Shown here: positions 18,102 through 26,417 of the stretch, in pieces | Layout of the letters: every line of letters starts with the position of its first letter | Numbering within the stretch: position 1 is the stretch's first letter | NCBI GenBank assembly: GCA_009780245.1 | Contig: WRAJ01000004.1 | Coordinates: forward strand, 51,969-115,968 | Source: Turicibacter sp. | Lineage (GTDB): Bacteria; Bacillota_I; Bacilli_A; MOL361; Turicibacteraceae | Reading direction: 5' to 3' | DNA length: 64,000 nt | Notes under the pieces: generated by a model | The model's input: only the letters and a program-made list of their open reading frames with translations | What the model was told of the DNA's origin: nothing | Databases searched by the model: none | Program-made: the position numbers and the translations under genes

Positions 18102-18124
18102 AAAGGTGCTGTTGCCAGCACCTT
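18102..18124 (-). terminator. Terminator after the PTS EIIB gene
   Basis: AAGGTGCT / AGCACCTT, 8-bp stem, 6-nt loop, followed on the minus strand by TATTG; sits directly after the EIIB stop. Confidence 0.6.
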
Positions 18125-18131
18125 CACCTCT

Positions 18132-18446
18132 TTACTTTTTAAAATCTTCGTACATCTGTAACGCTTCGTTTAATACTTTTTCACCGTTCATGAGACCGTA
18201 ATCTTGCATGTTGATCGCAGAAACAGGAATCCCTTTCGGTGTACAGATTTCCTTTGCACGCTCAAGCATGTACCTGACTTGTGGACCAAGTAGTGCCACG
18301 TCACAATCCTCGCTTTCTTTCTCGATGGTTGCTTCTGGGAAGGCAGCAATTTCGATGTCTAACCCTTTATCCTCAGCTGCTTTCTGCATTTTATTCACTA
18401 GCATACTTGTTGACATACCAGCGGCACAAAATAATTTGATTTTCAT
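18132..18446 (-). CDS. PTS lactose/cellobiose-family EIIB component
   Basis: 104-residue cytoplasmic phosphocarrier. The phosphorylated cysteine lies in the N-terminal loop KLFCAAGMSTSMLV, the EIIB(Lac/Cel) signature. The middle block DVALLGPQVRYML is also typical. Length matches ChbB-type proteins. A GAGAGGG site precedes the ATG; an upstream GTG or ATG is possible. It transfers phosphate from EIIA to the sugar moved by the EIIC encoded upstream at 18619-19959. No EIIA gene of this family is present in the window. Confidence 0.93.
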   Translation of the reverse strand: MKIKLFCAAGMSTSMLVNKMQKAAEDKGLDIEIAAFPEATIEKESEDCDVALLGPQVRYMLERAKEICTPKGIPVSAINMQDYGLMNGEKVLNEALQMYEDFKK

Positions 18447-18567
18447 TTTCACAACACCCTCTCTCACTTCATTCTCACTTTATTTTATCACAACTTTTCG
18501 GTTTAAGCAATCAAGATCTGAACAATCTGCGATAAAACCTCAATAAATTCCGAATCGCTTTCATTGC

Positions 18568-18600
18568 TATCCGATATCAACGTTTGGTTGATATCGGATA
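18568..18600 (-). other. Intercistronic 13-bp perfect hairpin between EIIC and EIIB genes
   Basis: TATCCGATATCAA and its exact complement flank a 7-nt loop. No U tract follows on the minus strand, so an mRNA-processing or stabilising stem is more likely than a terminator; it would tune EIIB relative to EIIC. Confidence 0.55.
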
Positions 18601-18618
18601 CTAGATCGCTTTCAATTT

Positions 18619-19959
18619 TTACTCGGTTGCTGCTTTTTCCATTTCCATAACTTTCAGTGCCGTTTTCTCACTGATTCTCATAAATGGCAAGTACAAGAAC
18701 ACACCACCAATAATGATGATCGCTTGAACCACAACGGCACGCCAGTCTCCACCGGTGGCGAGGAAACCACTTAAAAACGGTGGCGTCGTCCAAGGAATCA
18801 GAGCGACTGTACGGTTCATCCATCCCGCTGCGGTCACAAAATAAGCAAAGATTAACCCTAAAGTCGGCAACAAGACAAACGGAATCATCATCGGTAAATT
18901 AAATACGATTGGGTAACCAAAGATAATTGGCTCGTTGATATTAAAGATACCCGGTGCTGTCCCTAGTTTAGCAACAGACTTTGCTGATTTTAGCTTACCA
19001 AATAATAAGGTTGCAATAATTAAAGCAATCGTACTACCCGTTCCACCAATCATACCGAACGTTGGGATAAACACGTTAGTGATGATATATGGTACTTCTG
19101 ATGGTGCATACCCCGCATCAAAGGCTAACATATTCTCGTTCATATTGATTAACGCTACCGGCATTAATAAGACACCGTTAATAATCGTTTGGTGAATACC
19201 GATGGTAAAAATGAAGTTACCAATCGTATAAATAAGAGCAGCTCCCCAGATTGACGTGTTAATACCACGAAGCGGTTCTTGGATCCAGTTTGTAATTAGT
19301 GTTAGAATATTCGTATCAAAGATTGTATGTAGCAACATCGACACTAAAGCAAAGAGTGACATGACAATCATGACTGGTAGTAAAACACCAAACGATTGCC
19401 CAACTGCTGGCGGGATATCGTCGCCTAGGTTGATTTCAAGTTGCTTAATGCTTGACACTTTCATAAACAATTCAGTTGCAATAAGACCAACGATGATACC
19501 CGCAAACATGCCGTGTGTTCCTAAGTTCGGGAACGTCATTAATCCCATTGCACGAATCGCCTCATCCGCTGTGCCACCAACTGGTGTGACAGTTGAATAG
19601 AAAGGCATTAGCACAACAAGCACACAAATTCCGACGGCTGCTGCCGCGATCGGGTTTTTAAACTGCTTGTTCTTGGCTAAGAAATAAGCGATCATCGGTG
19701 CGACTAGCAAACTTGTAATATTAAGTGTTCCGTTTGTAATCATTCTTCCCCAGTACTGAGCACTCCATAACGCATCGCCTTCCCAGAACCAAGGCAATAC
19801 AACGTTGTTGATGAGTACGGCAATCCCCGCTAGGATAAACATCGGCATCAAGATCGCAAAGGCATCTCTTAATGACCTTAAGTGAATTTGTGACCCTAAT
19901 TTTGCTGCGAACATTGTGAACTTGTCTAAAAATTTACTGTTTTCCATAATCTCTGTCAT
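18619..19959 (-). CDS. PTS cellobiose-family EIIC permease
   Basis: 446-residue membrane permease of the Lac/Cel PTS family that imports a beta-glucoside with phosphorylation. About ten hydrophobic helices are visible. The family block IFNINEPIIFGYPIVFNLPMM (glutamate sugar-binding loop) and GMIGGTGSTIAL are clear. The start at 19959 has AAAGGG at 5 nt; an ATG four codons later (19947) is an alternative. It follows the glucosidase gene at 19979 by 19 bp. Together with the EIIB it makes an importer lacking only a local EIIA. Confidence 0.93.
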   Translation of the reverse strand: MTEIMENSKFLDKFTMFAAKLGSQIHLRSLRDAFAILMPMFILAGIAVLINNVVLPWFWEGDALWSAQYWGRMITNGTLNITSLLVAPMIAYFLAKNKQFKNPIAAAAVGICVLVVLMPFYSTVTPVGGTADEAIRAMGLMTFPNLGTHGMFAGIIVGLIATELFMKVSSIKQLEINLGDDIPPAVGQSFGVLLPVMIVMSLFALVSMLLHTIFDTNILTLITNWIQEPLRGINTSIWGAALIYTIGNFIFTIGIHQTIINGVLLMPVALINMNENMLAFDAGYAPSEVPYIITNVFIPTFGMIGGTGSTIALIIATLLFGKLKSAKSVAKLGTAPGIFNINEPIIFGYPIVFNLPMMIPFVLLPTLGLIFAYFVTAAGWMNRTVALIPWTTPPFLSGFLATGGDWRAVVVQAIIIIGGVFLYLPFMRISEKTALKVMEMEKAATE

Positions 19960-19978
19960 CCTTTCCCTTTCGGGTTTT

Positions 19979-21358
19979 TTATAGCTCTTCTCCGTTGCTA
20001 GCGGTTACTTTTTTCATCCAATGGAAGCTCTTCTTCGGCACGCGCTTCATGTCGCGAAGATCATGATTCGTACGATTAACGTAAACCATGCCGTAACGTT
20101 TGCGCATATCACCTTGTGAACTTAAAATATCAATCAATCCCCAACCAAGATAACCCATTACTTCAACACCATCAAACTCAACCGCGTCTTTCATGCATTG
20201 AATGTGATCGCGGTGATAAGCGATGCGGTAGTCGTCCTGAATTTCATTTTCACCGTCCCACTCTTCTTGAACGCCAATCCCGTTTTCAACCGGGAATAAC
20301 GGCAACTTATAACGGTTATGAACCTTCGCTAAGATGTTTCTAAATCCTAGCGGATCAATTTGCCAGCCCCACCCTTCTGTGGCTTCTACGTGTGGGTTTT
20401 TCGCGACACCGATTTCCCAATACACATTTGGCGATGCACCTTCAGGTACCAACGTATGATCGATCGCATGTGACGCGTAGTAGCTAAATGCTAAGAAATC
20501 ACTACGCATTTTTGCTATTTCCTCTAAGTCACCGTCATGAATCACATGCATCAAATCCGCTTTTTTCATAAATGCCAACATCTCCGGTGAATAAACGCCG
20601 TTGGTATAAGCTTCAAGCAGCGTATGGTTGAAAAACTCGTCTGCTTGTCTGGCCATAAACACATCTTTCGGATGCGACGTCATCGGGTAAACTTCGACGT
20701 AAGTCAGCATGCCACCAACTTGACATTCCGGATAATTCGCCTGCAAATGATTCGAAAAACGCGTGTGCGCCATCATCACGTTGTGGCTAATTCGGTACAG
20801 CTCCTCAATCGTCTGCTCCCCTTTCAGATAGCCCGCATACTTGAAGGCTTTGTGCGAAGCAGAATAAAGATTTTGCTCATTCAACGTGATCCAATACTTG
20901 ACCTTGTGCGAGAAGCGCTTCAACATCTCTCTTCCATACCTCACAAACGCATCTACCACTTCGCGGCCTAGAAACCCGTTATACGTCTCAGCTAAATGCA
21001 AGGGCATATCGAAATGATACAAACAAATCATTGGTTCAATATCGCGCGCAATTAAATCGTCAATGAACCGATCGTAAAACGCGATTCCCTCTTCATTAAA
21101 CGCCCCATCACCCGTTGGGCAAACACGACTCCAAGAAATTTGGAAACGGTAGCAATTCATCCCCATCTCTTTCATCAAATCAAAATCTTCAGCATAACGA
21201 CGATAACTATCCGTTCCCACCTTCCAGTCTGACGAAAACTCCGTCGCCTCACGGACATCGTACACCGACATCCCTTTACCACCCTCGTCCCATGCACCCT
21301 CAGTTTGCATACTTGACACTGAATTCCCCCATAAAAAATCTTTCTTTAAAACACTCAT
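19979..21358 (-). CDS. GH1 6-phospho-beta-glucosidase, copy 1
   Basis: 459-residue GH1 enzyme that hydrolyses phosphorylated beta-glucosides after PTS uptake. N-terminal DFLWGNSVSSMQTEGAW matches the GH1 FLWGxAxxxxQxEG block; the acid/base Glu is in WITLNEQN (~residue 170) and the nucleophile Glu in FPVENGIG (~355-360). A C-terminal block HDLRDMKRVPKKSFHWMKKV is typical of the phospho-glucosidase clade. An AGGAGG site precedes the ATG. It is first in the operon with EIIC and EIIB and has a cre-overlapping promoter. About 70% identical to copy 2 by eye. Confidence 0.95.
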   Translation of the reverse strand: MSVLKKDFLWGNSVSSMQTEGAWDEGGKGMSVYDVREATEFSSDWKVGTDSYRRYAEDFDLMKEMGMNCYRFQISWSRVCPTGDGAFNEEGIAFYDRFIDDLIARDIEPMICLYHFDMPLHLAETYNGFLGREVVDAFVRYGREMLKRFSHKVKYWITLNEQNLYSASHKAFKYAGYLKGEQTIEELYRISHNVMMAHTRFSNHLQANYPECQVGGMLTYVEVYPMTSHPKDVFMARQADEFFNHTLLEAYTNGVYSPEMLAFMKKADLMHVIHDGDLEEIAKMRSDFLAFSYYASHAIDHTLVPEGASPNVYWEIGVAKNPHVEATEGWGWQIDPLGFRNILAKVHNRYKLPLFPVENGIGVQEEWDGENEIQDDYRIAYHRDHIQCMKDAVEFDGVEVMGYLGWGLIDILSSQGDMRKRYGMVYVNRTNHDLRDMKRVPKKSFHWMKKVTASNGEEL

Positions 21359-21388
21359 CGCGCTGCCTCCTCTTTTGGTTATGACATT

Positions 21389-21416
21389 ATTTTATCAACG
21401 TTTTCAAACTTTGCAA
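21389..21416 (-). promoter_or_regulatory. Promoter of the glucosidase-PTS operon with internal cre
   Basis: TTGCAA (21416-21411), 16 nt, TAAAAT (21394-21389) on the minus strand. The spacer holds TGAAAACGTTGATA (21406-21393), one mismatch from a CcpA cre core. Repression by CcpA in the presence of glucose is inferred. Confidence 0.65.
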
Positions 21417-21528
21417 TAGCTTTCATTAGCGAAAAAACAAATGACTTGGGAAAAAACAAAAGTGACCTCAAACTGACCCGGAGCAACCCAAAAGCACAAA
21501 AATTGAACGAGACCAACCAAAAATATAA

Positions 21529-21576
21529 GGTAGTGATTGGCTGTTAATTGCTTACAATTAACAGTCAATCACTACC
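21529..21576 (-). terminator. Very long hairpin, probable terminator of the copy 2 glucosidase transcript
   Basis: 22-nt arms (21529-21550 and 21555-21576) with one wobble mismatch and a 4-nt loop. The minus strand continues TTATATTTTTGG. It lies upstream of the copy 1 promoter, so it insulates the two glucosidase units. Confidence 0.65.
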
Positions 21577-21660
21577 CCAGTAAGCCAAAAGGCACCACAA
21601 GCGGAAAGTTTTCAACTTTCCAAGCTTTGGCACTGGTTCAACTAATGCGAATAAAATTCG
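21577..21660. other. Cluster of nested palindromes
   Basis: CCAGT and GCCAAA (21577-21589) pair with TTTGGC and ACTGG (21626-21636) around an inner GGAAAGTT/AACTTTCC hairpin (21603-21621). A further GCGAAT/ATTCGC stem follows at 21646-21660. Together with the 48-nt hairpin next to it this forms a compact structured element of ~130 bp, either a structured 3' UTR or a palindromic mobile repeat. No family is recognised. Confidence 0.5.
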
Positions 21661-21772
21661 CAAGTTTCACGGGCGCGCGCAAGCTAAAGAGCACTAAACA
21701 AACGCAATGAGCAAAGTAAAATCAAAAGTCGTTCACATCATGATCACCGAAAGGGCACTCACTTCAATCTAA

Positions 21773-22080
21773 TAGTGAGTTTCTCATCGTTTTAGTCCTG
21801 ATATTCACTATAGACCTCGATATTTCAAACCTTATAGTGAGTTTTTCGTCGTTTTAACCTTGATATTCACTATAGACCTCGATTTTTCAAATCTTATAGT
21901 GAGTTTTTCGTCGTTTTAACCTTGATATTCACTATAAACCTCGATATTTCAAACCTTATAGTGAGTTTTCCATTGTTTTAACCTTGATATTCACTGTAAA
22001 TCTCGATTTTTCAACCTTTATAGTGAATTCTTCGTCGTTTTGAGATAGTGAAAGTCACTGTAAAACCTCGGTATGCACAA
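21773..22080. repeat. 62-bp tandem repeats, about five units, each a potential hairpin
   Basis: The sequence TAGTGAG recurs at 21773, 21835, 21897 and 21959, and TAGTGAA at 22021, an exact 62-bp period. Units hold the complementary octamers TATAGTGA and TCACTATA separated by ~25 nt. The last unit is degenerate. There is no ORF through the array. The stretch 21661-21772 shows nothing else. Confidence 0.85.
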
Positions 22081-22136
22081 AAAGAAAAAAAGCCCTCGCA
22101 AACCACGAAAGCCTCCTCCCCCATCTTACCCCAATC

Positions 22137-23510
22137 CTACAATTCCTCCCCATTACTAGCCGTCACTTTTTTCATCCAGTAAAAACTCTTCTTCGGGACT
22201 CTTTTCATATCTCGCAAATCATGGTTCGTCCGGTTAACATACACCATCCCATAGCGCTTGCGCATGTCGCCCTGCGAACTCAAAATATCAATGAGCCCCC
22301 AGCCAAGGTAACCAATCAGATCCACGCCGTCCTCCGCAACTGAATCCTTCAGCGCTTGAATATGGTCGCGGTGGTACGAAATGCGGTAATCGTCCTGAAT
22401 CTCGTTTTCGCCGTCCCACTCTTCCTGAACGCCAATCCCGTTCTCCACCACGAAAACCGGTAGCTTATAGCGGTTGTAAATCTTCGTCGTAATGTTGCGC
22501 AGCCCCAGCGGATCAATCTGCCAATTCCAGTCGGCCGTCCCCTCCAAATAAGGGTTCTTAACCAACGCCTTCATGGATGTTGCAATAGAAGTTGCATCGT
22601 CAACCTTTGTGGAATCGACCGTCTGTGACGCATAGTAACTAAAGGCTAAGAAGTCACTGCGCATCTGCGAGATTTCCGCCAAATCCCCGTCGAGAATGAT
22701 GTGCATCAGGTGATGGTTATCAAGGAATTTCATAAACTCCGTGGAATATTTCCCATGCGTATAAGCTTCCAGCAGATTATGGTTTAAAAACTCATCAAGC
22801 TTGCGAGCTAAATAAACATCGCCCGGTCTAGACGTTAACGGATAAGGCTCCATGTACGTTAACATACCACCGATCAGGCAATTTGGATAATTCGCTTTTA
22901 GGTGGTTTGAGAATCTCGCGTGTGCCATCATCGTATTGTGGCTAATCGTATACTGCTCAAGCGATGTCATGTCTCCTTTTAGGTAACCGCTGATCTTAAA
23001 CGCATAAGGCGTCGAGAAAATATTTTGCTCGTTCATCGTGATCCAGTACTTCACTTTATGGCCGAAACGTTTTAGCATTTCTTTTCCGTAACGAACAAAC
23101 GCATCAACCACTTCTCGGCTAACAAACCCGTTGTACGTTTTTGCAAGGTGCAACGGCATATCGAAATGATACAGACACGCCATTGGCTCAATCCCACGCG
23201 CGATTAAATCGTCGATGAATGTATCATAAAATGCAATCCCTTCCTCGTTGAATTCACCGTCACCTAACGGACAAACACGGCTCCAAGAAATTTGGAATCG
23301 GTAGCAGTTCATGCCCATTTCTTTCATGTAATCAAAATCTTCTGCATAGCGATGATAGCTGTCTGTGCCGTCTTTCCAGTCCGATGATGTCTCAGTCGCT
23401 TCTCTGATATCGTAAACCGACATCCCTTTGCCACCTTTGTCCCATGCCCCTTCAGTTTGCATGCTTGATGACGAGTTACCCCATAAAAATCCTTTTTTAA
23501 ATGTACTCAC
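22137..23510 (-). CDS. GH1 6-phospho-beta-glucosidase, copy 2
   Basis: 457-residue GH1 enzyme, paralogue of the gene at 19979. Same blocks: GFLWGNSSSSMQTEGAW, acid/base Glu in WITMNEQN, nucleophile Glu in FVVENGIG, and an identical C-terminal ~35 residues, which may reflect gene conversion. The GTG start is 8 nt after AGGAGG and aligns with copy 1; an upstream TTG is unsupported. It is a separate unit with its own promoter and a repeat-rich leader. The two copies differ most at ~190-310, so they may differ in aglycone preference; this is inference. Confidence 0.93.
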   Translation of the reverse strand: MSTFKKGFLWGNSSSSMQTEGAWDKGGKGMSVYDIREATETSSDWKDGTDSYHRYAEDFDYMKEMGMNCYRFQISWSRVCPLGDGEFNEEGIAFYDTFIDDLIARGIEPMACLYHFDMPLHLAKTYNGFVSREVVDAFVRYGKEMLKRFGHKVKYWITMNEQNIFSTPYAFKISGYLKGDMTSLEQYTISHNTMMAHARFSNHLKANYPNCLIGGMLTYMEPYPLTSRPGDVYLARKLDEFLNHNLLEAYTHGKYSTEFMKFLDNHHLMHIILDGDLAEISQMRSDFLAFSYYASQTVDSTKVDDATSIATSMKALVKNPYLEGTADWNWQIDPLGLRNITTKIYNRYKLPVFVVENGIGVQEEWDGENEIQDDYRISYHRDHIQALKDSVAEDGVDLIGYLGWGLIDILSSQGDMRKRYGMVYVNRTNHDLRDMKRVPKKSFYWMKKVTASNGEEL

Positions 23511-23552
23511 GTGCAACGCCTCCTATTTATCCTTAGTCAATTGTAAAACACT

Positions 23553-23677
23553 TGCACACTGCACCTTTTTGCTTGTATAAGTGCCATTAGGGTGCACAGT
23601 TGCACCCTTTTTTCTATAAGTGCAGATTAAGGTGCACAACTGCACCCTTTTACCAGTATTTAATGCATAAAGGTGCA
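23553..23677. repeat. 40-bp repeats with GGTGCA-N4-TGCACC palindromes in the copy 2 leader
   Basis: Perfect palindromes at 23590-23607 (GGGTGCA/TGCACCC) and 23631-23646, with degenerate or half copies at 23553-23565 and 23672-23677, at a 40-41-bp spacing. They lie between the promoter and start codon of glucosidase copy 2, so they could be operators or leader hairpins. In the plus direction one is followed by six T, but no plus-strand gene needs a terminator. Confidence 0.6.
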
Positions 23678-23731
23678 GATGCTATCTGAAATGCGGAGTT
23701 TCGCAATTAACTGAATTTATATTCTACTTTA

Positions 23732-23759
23732 ATTTTAACAGCGTTTTCTTGTTTTGCAA
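23732..23759 (-). promoter_or_regulatory. Promoter of glucosidase copy 2 with cre-like spacer
   Basis: TTGCAA (23759-23754), 16 nt, TAAAAT (23737-23732) on the minus strand, with AGAAAACGCTGTTA in the spacer (23749-23736). Same geometry as the copy 1 promoter; the cre match is weaker (two mismatches). Confidence 0.55.
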
Positions 23760-23797
23760 GGGTGAAGGCTGTGAAAAAAACAATTGACGCAGAAAAA

Positions 23798-23834
23798 AAC
23801 AAGCTTTCGATTCATCACCGCCGAAGGCTTGTTT
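23798..23834 (-). terminator. Terminator of the glpX-ispD-ispF operon
   Basis: AACAAGC-CTTCG / CGAA-AGCTTGTT stem followed on the minus strand by TTTTTTC, 12 bp after the ispF stop. Confidence 0.7.
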
Positions 23835-23845
23835 GAATGTTGATT

Positions 23846-24319
23846 TTATTCTTCCAGTAAAAGCACGATACACTCGGCGCCCATGCCTTCTTCTCGGCCA
23901 ATGTAGCCCATCTTTTCGCCGCGCGTTGCTTTGATGTTTACTTGTGTCACGTCGATACCTAATGCACTGGCGATATTGGTGCGCATCGCGCTGATGTGGC
24001 TGCGCATTTTTGGTTGCTCGGCGAAGATGGTCGCGTCGAGGTTTCCAACTTTGTATGTGGTATCGTCCAGCATCGCTTTCGTTGCCTTGAGCAAGTCCAT
24101 TGAATCAGCGCCTTTGTACGCGGGATCGGTATCCGGAAAATGCGTGCCGATGTCGCCCAGCCCCAACGCGCCGATGATCGCTTCAATTACCGTGTGCGTG
24201 AGGACGTCCGCGTCACTATGCCCTTGTAGACCCAAGTGATGCGTAATTTCCACGCCACCAAGAATTAACGGGCGACCCGCTACGAGTTGATGGACGTCCT
24301 TAGAGTGTCCGATGCGCAT
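23846..24319 (-). CDS. ispF: 2-C-methyl-D-erythritol 2,4-cyclodiphosphate synthase
   Basis: 157-residue cytoplasmic MEP-pathway enzyme that cyclises CDP-ME 2-phosphate to MEcPP with release of CMP. Zinc ligands are Asp and His in SKDVHQL near residue 8-10 and His in LQGHSDADVLTH (~residue 34). IKATRGEKMGYIGREEGMGA is the C-terminal family block. Length is standard. It overlaps the 3' end of ispD by 20 bp, so the two are translationally coupled. Confidence 0.97.
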   Translation of the reverse strand: MRIGHSKDVHQLVAGRPLILGGVEITHHLGLQGHSDADVLTHTVIEAIIGALGLGDIGTHFPDTDPAYKGADSMDLLKATKAMLDDTTYKVGNLDATIFAEQPKMRSHISAMRTNIASALGIDVTQVNIKATRGEKMGYIGREEGMGAECIVLLLEE

Positions 24320-25001
24320 GGCGCTCCCTCCCTTTTGTCAAAATTTCAAAATATTTAATGTCTTCCGGTGTCGTGAATTTAATGTTCTGGTAATCCCCGT
24401 CGACAATTTTGATCGGGACTTCCGTGAAATTCTCGACCAAGCTCGCGTCGTCCGTTCCGACGTAATCTGTCCGCAACGCCAAGCGGTTCGCTGCTTTTAA
24501 AACATCGGTCGGAAAAGCCTGGGGCGTTTGAACGATGACTAATTCCTCGCGCGGGATGGTGCGATTGACTAGTTCTGATCGTCGACTATTTCGCTGTTTA
24601 ATCGTGTCTTTCGGTGGGACAGCCACGATGGCTCCTACTGAACCATCCGCAGCCGCCTCGTAACAGCGGTCAATGATTTCTTCCGTGACAAAAGGACGCG
24701 CACCATCGTGAATCAGCACGGTCGCTTCCTTTACCAATTCCAGCGCGTTATAGATGCTTTCTTGCCTCGTTTTCCCTCCAATCACTAGCGACGTTCGGGG
24801 TTGGTTGCCGAAAAGACGTTCCATTTTATCTTGGTCTTCCGGGCTCACGGTTAAAATAATCTGCTTACATTTAATATCATTGAAAAACTTGGCCACCGTG
24901 TGCTCGATCACCGTCCGGCCTGCCACTTTGTATAGCAATTTATTATAACCCAAGCCCATACGCGAACCCGTTCCCGCTGCTGGTATGATGACTGAGTACA
25001 T
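24300..25001 (-). CDS. ispD: 2-C-methyl-D-erythritol 4-phosphate cytidylyltransferase
   Basis: 233-residue cytidylyltransferase that makes CDP-ME in the MEP isoprenoid pathway. N-terminal PAAGTGSRMGLGYNKLL is the CTP-binding loop, LIHDGARPFV the central motif, and GTDDASLVE the substrate-binding block near 175. AGGAGG lies 10 nt before the ATG. It sits between glpX and ispF in one operon. Confidence 0.97.
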   Translation of the reverse strand: MYSVIIPAAGTGSRMGLGYNKLLYKVAGRTVIEHTVAKFFNDIKCKQIILTVSPEDQDKMERLFGNQPRTSLVIGGKTRQESIYNALELVKEATVLIHDGARPFVTEEIIDRCYEAAADGSVGAIVAVPPKDTIKQRNSRRSELVNRTIPREELVIVQTPQAFPTDVLKAANRLALRTDYVGTDDASLVENFTEVPIKIVDGDYQNIKFTTPEDIKYFEILTKGRERHAHRTL

Positions 25002-25032
25002 GATGTCGTAACCTCCTATTTCCCATTATCTG

Positions 25033-26040
25033 CTACAAAAATAAATGCCTGATCTCTTCGTCTTTACGATCCAAGTAATGAATCGACTGGATGCGACGGA
25101 TTGTGCGTGATTTTCCACGAACCAGTAGCGTCTCCGTTCGTGCGATGCCGTCTGAACAAGTGATGCCGTCTAGTAGATCGCCCTTCGTGATGCCCGTTGC
25201 CGAAAAGACGATGTCGTCCGACTTTGCCATTTCCTCTAAGGTGATGATATCGCCCACCGTTACGCCCATTTCTGCGCAACGTTGCTTTTCGATTTCGCTT
25301 AATTTATTATTCTCATCCGTTTCGCCTTTTGCGACGTTACGGTACATCAAACGGCCTTGCATATCGCCGTCTAACGCCCGGATCACCGCCGCCGACACGA
25401 CCCCTTCCGGCGCACCGCCGATCCCATATACCATGTCCACTTCGCTAAACGGCATACACGTCAAAATCGACGCAGCCACGTCGCCATCCGGAATGGCAAA
25501 GACACGAACGCCTAGCTCCTGCATCTCTTTAATCGCGGCATCGTGGCGCGGCTTGGCCAGGGTCATCACCGTAAACTGTGACAAATCCTTCTCCATCGCG
25601 GTCGCAACCCGGGTGATGTTATCCACAAGCGACTCGTCAAGATTCAGAAGGCCGCGCCCTTTGGGTCCCACAATCAATTTTTCCATATACATATCAGGTG
25701 CTTTTAGGAACGACCCTTTCGACCCGACTGCCAAAACGGTCATCGCATTTGGCTGCCCGAGTGCTGTCATACGCGTCCCTTCGATCGGATCCACCGCGAT
25801 ATCGACCGCATCACCGCCACGGCCTACTTGCTCGCCGATAAAAAGCATCGGTGCTTCGTCGATTTCACCCTCGCCGATCACGATTTCCCCGTCAATGGCG
25901 ATCTGATTAAAAATATGACGCATCGCGATCACTGCTGCATGATCAGCCTGATCTTTATCCCCACGGCCAAGCCATTTATAACCTGCTAATGCTGCTGCTT
26001 CTGTTGCGCGTGAAAATTCAATTGCTAATTCCCGCTTCAT
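25033..26040 (-). CDS. glpX: Class II fructose-1,6-bisphosphatase GlpX
   Basis: 335-residue gluconeogenic phosphatase converting fructose 1,6-bisphosphate to fructose 6-phosphate. Metal and substrate blocks visible: GEGEIDEAPML, VDPIEGTRMTA, GDGDVAASI-type IPDGDVAASILTC and YGIGGAPEGVVSAAV. Length is standard for class II. It is 31 bp upstream of ispD and 31 bp downstream of the ABM gene. Presence implies growth on non-sugar carbon or supply of hexose phosphate for wall sugars. Confidence 0.96.
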   Translation of the reverse strand: MKRELAIEFSRATEAAALAGYKWLGRGDKDQADHAAVIAMRHIFNQIAIDGEIVIGEGEIDEAPMLFIGEQVGRGGDAVDIAVDPIEGTRMTALGQPNAMTVLAVGSKGSFLKAPDMYMEKLIVGPKGRGLLNLDESLVDNITRVATAMEKDLSQFTVMTLAKPRHDAAIKEMQELGVRVFAIPDGDVAASILTCMPFSEVDMVYGIGGAPEGVVSAAVIRALDGDMQGRLMYRNVAKGETDENNKLSEIEKQRCAEMGVTVGDIITLEEMAKSDDIVFSATGITKGDLLDGITCSDGIARTETLLVRGKSRTIRRIQSIHYLDRKDEEIRHLFL

Positions 26041-26071
26041 AATCCTTGAGCCTCCTGACTGTTATACTCGT

Positions 26072-26356
26072 TTATCCAACTGGCGCAAAACGGTTAATCA
26101 CGATTTCCTCGCAAACCACGCCAAGTTTAGCGCCGTGGACTTTGTAATGCTCCGTTGTGTTATGGAAATCTAATGCGGCTTGGTCTTGCCATTTTTCAAG
26201 CAAGATATAGCCGTTGGCTTTTTCTGTGTTTACGTACAAATCGTATTCGATGTTTCCTGCTTCATTTTGCGAGCCCTCTATCAGCGGCTTAATTAATGCT
26301 AAAAACTCCTCTTTTTTCCCTTCTTTGACTTCGAAATTTACCACTAAAACGATCAT
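26072..26356 (-). CDS. ABM-domain protein (putative quinol monooxygenase)
   Basis: 94-residue dimeric alpha/beta-barrel (antibiotic biosynthesis monooxygenase, YgiN/LsrG-like) protein. The sequence VNFEVKEGKKEEFLALIKPL, then SQNEAGNIEYDLYVN and a LLEKWQDQAALDFHNTTEHY block are typical. The ATG is 6 nt after GGAGAGG; the 12-codon upstream extension is unsupported. First gene of the glpX-ispD-ispF transcript. The physiological substrate of such proteins is usually unknown. Confidence 0.88.
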   Translation of the reverse strand: MIVLVVNFEVKEGKKEEFLALIKPLIEGSQNEAGNIEYDLYVNTEKANGYILLEKWQDQAALDFHNTTEHYKVHGAKLGVVCEEIVINRFAPVG

Positions 26357-26417
26357 TGCCAACCTCTCCTTTTTGTGCAAGTCATCTTGCATCGTATCAC
26401 TTGATGAATCTTAGTCA

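Noticed and set aside
21773..22080. CRISPR array
   Set aside because: Units abut as plain 62-bp tandem repeats with no unique spacers and there are no cas genes.
23590..23646. Pair of rho-independent terminators
   Set aside because: The T tracts follow only in the plus direction, where no gene is present; on the transcribed minus strand no U tract follows.
25091..25906. 271-codon plus-strand frame opposite glpX
   Set aside because: glpX is unambiguous on the minus strand and the opposite frame shows no domain or start signals.
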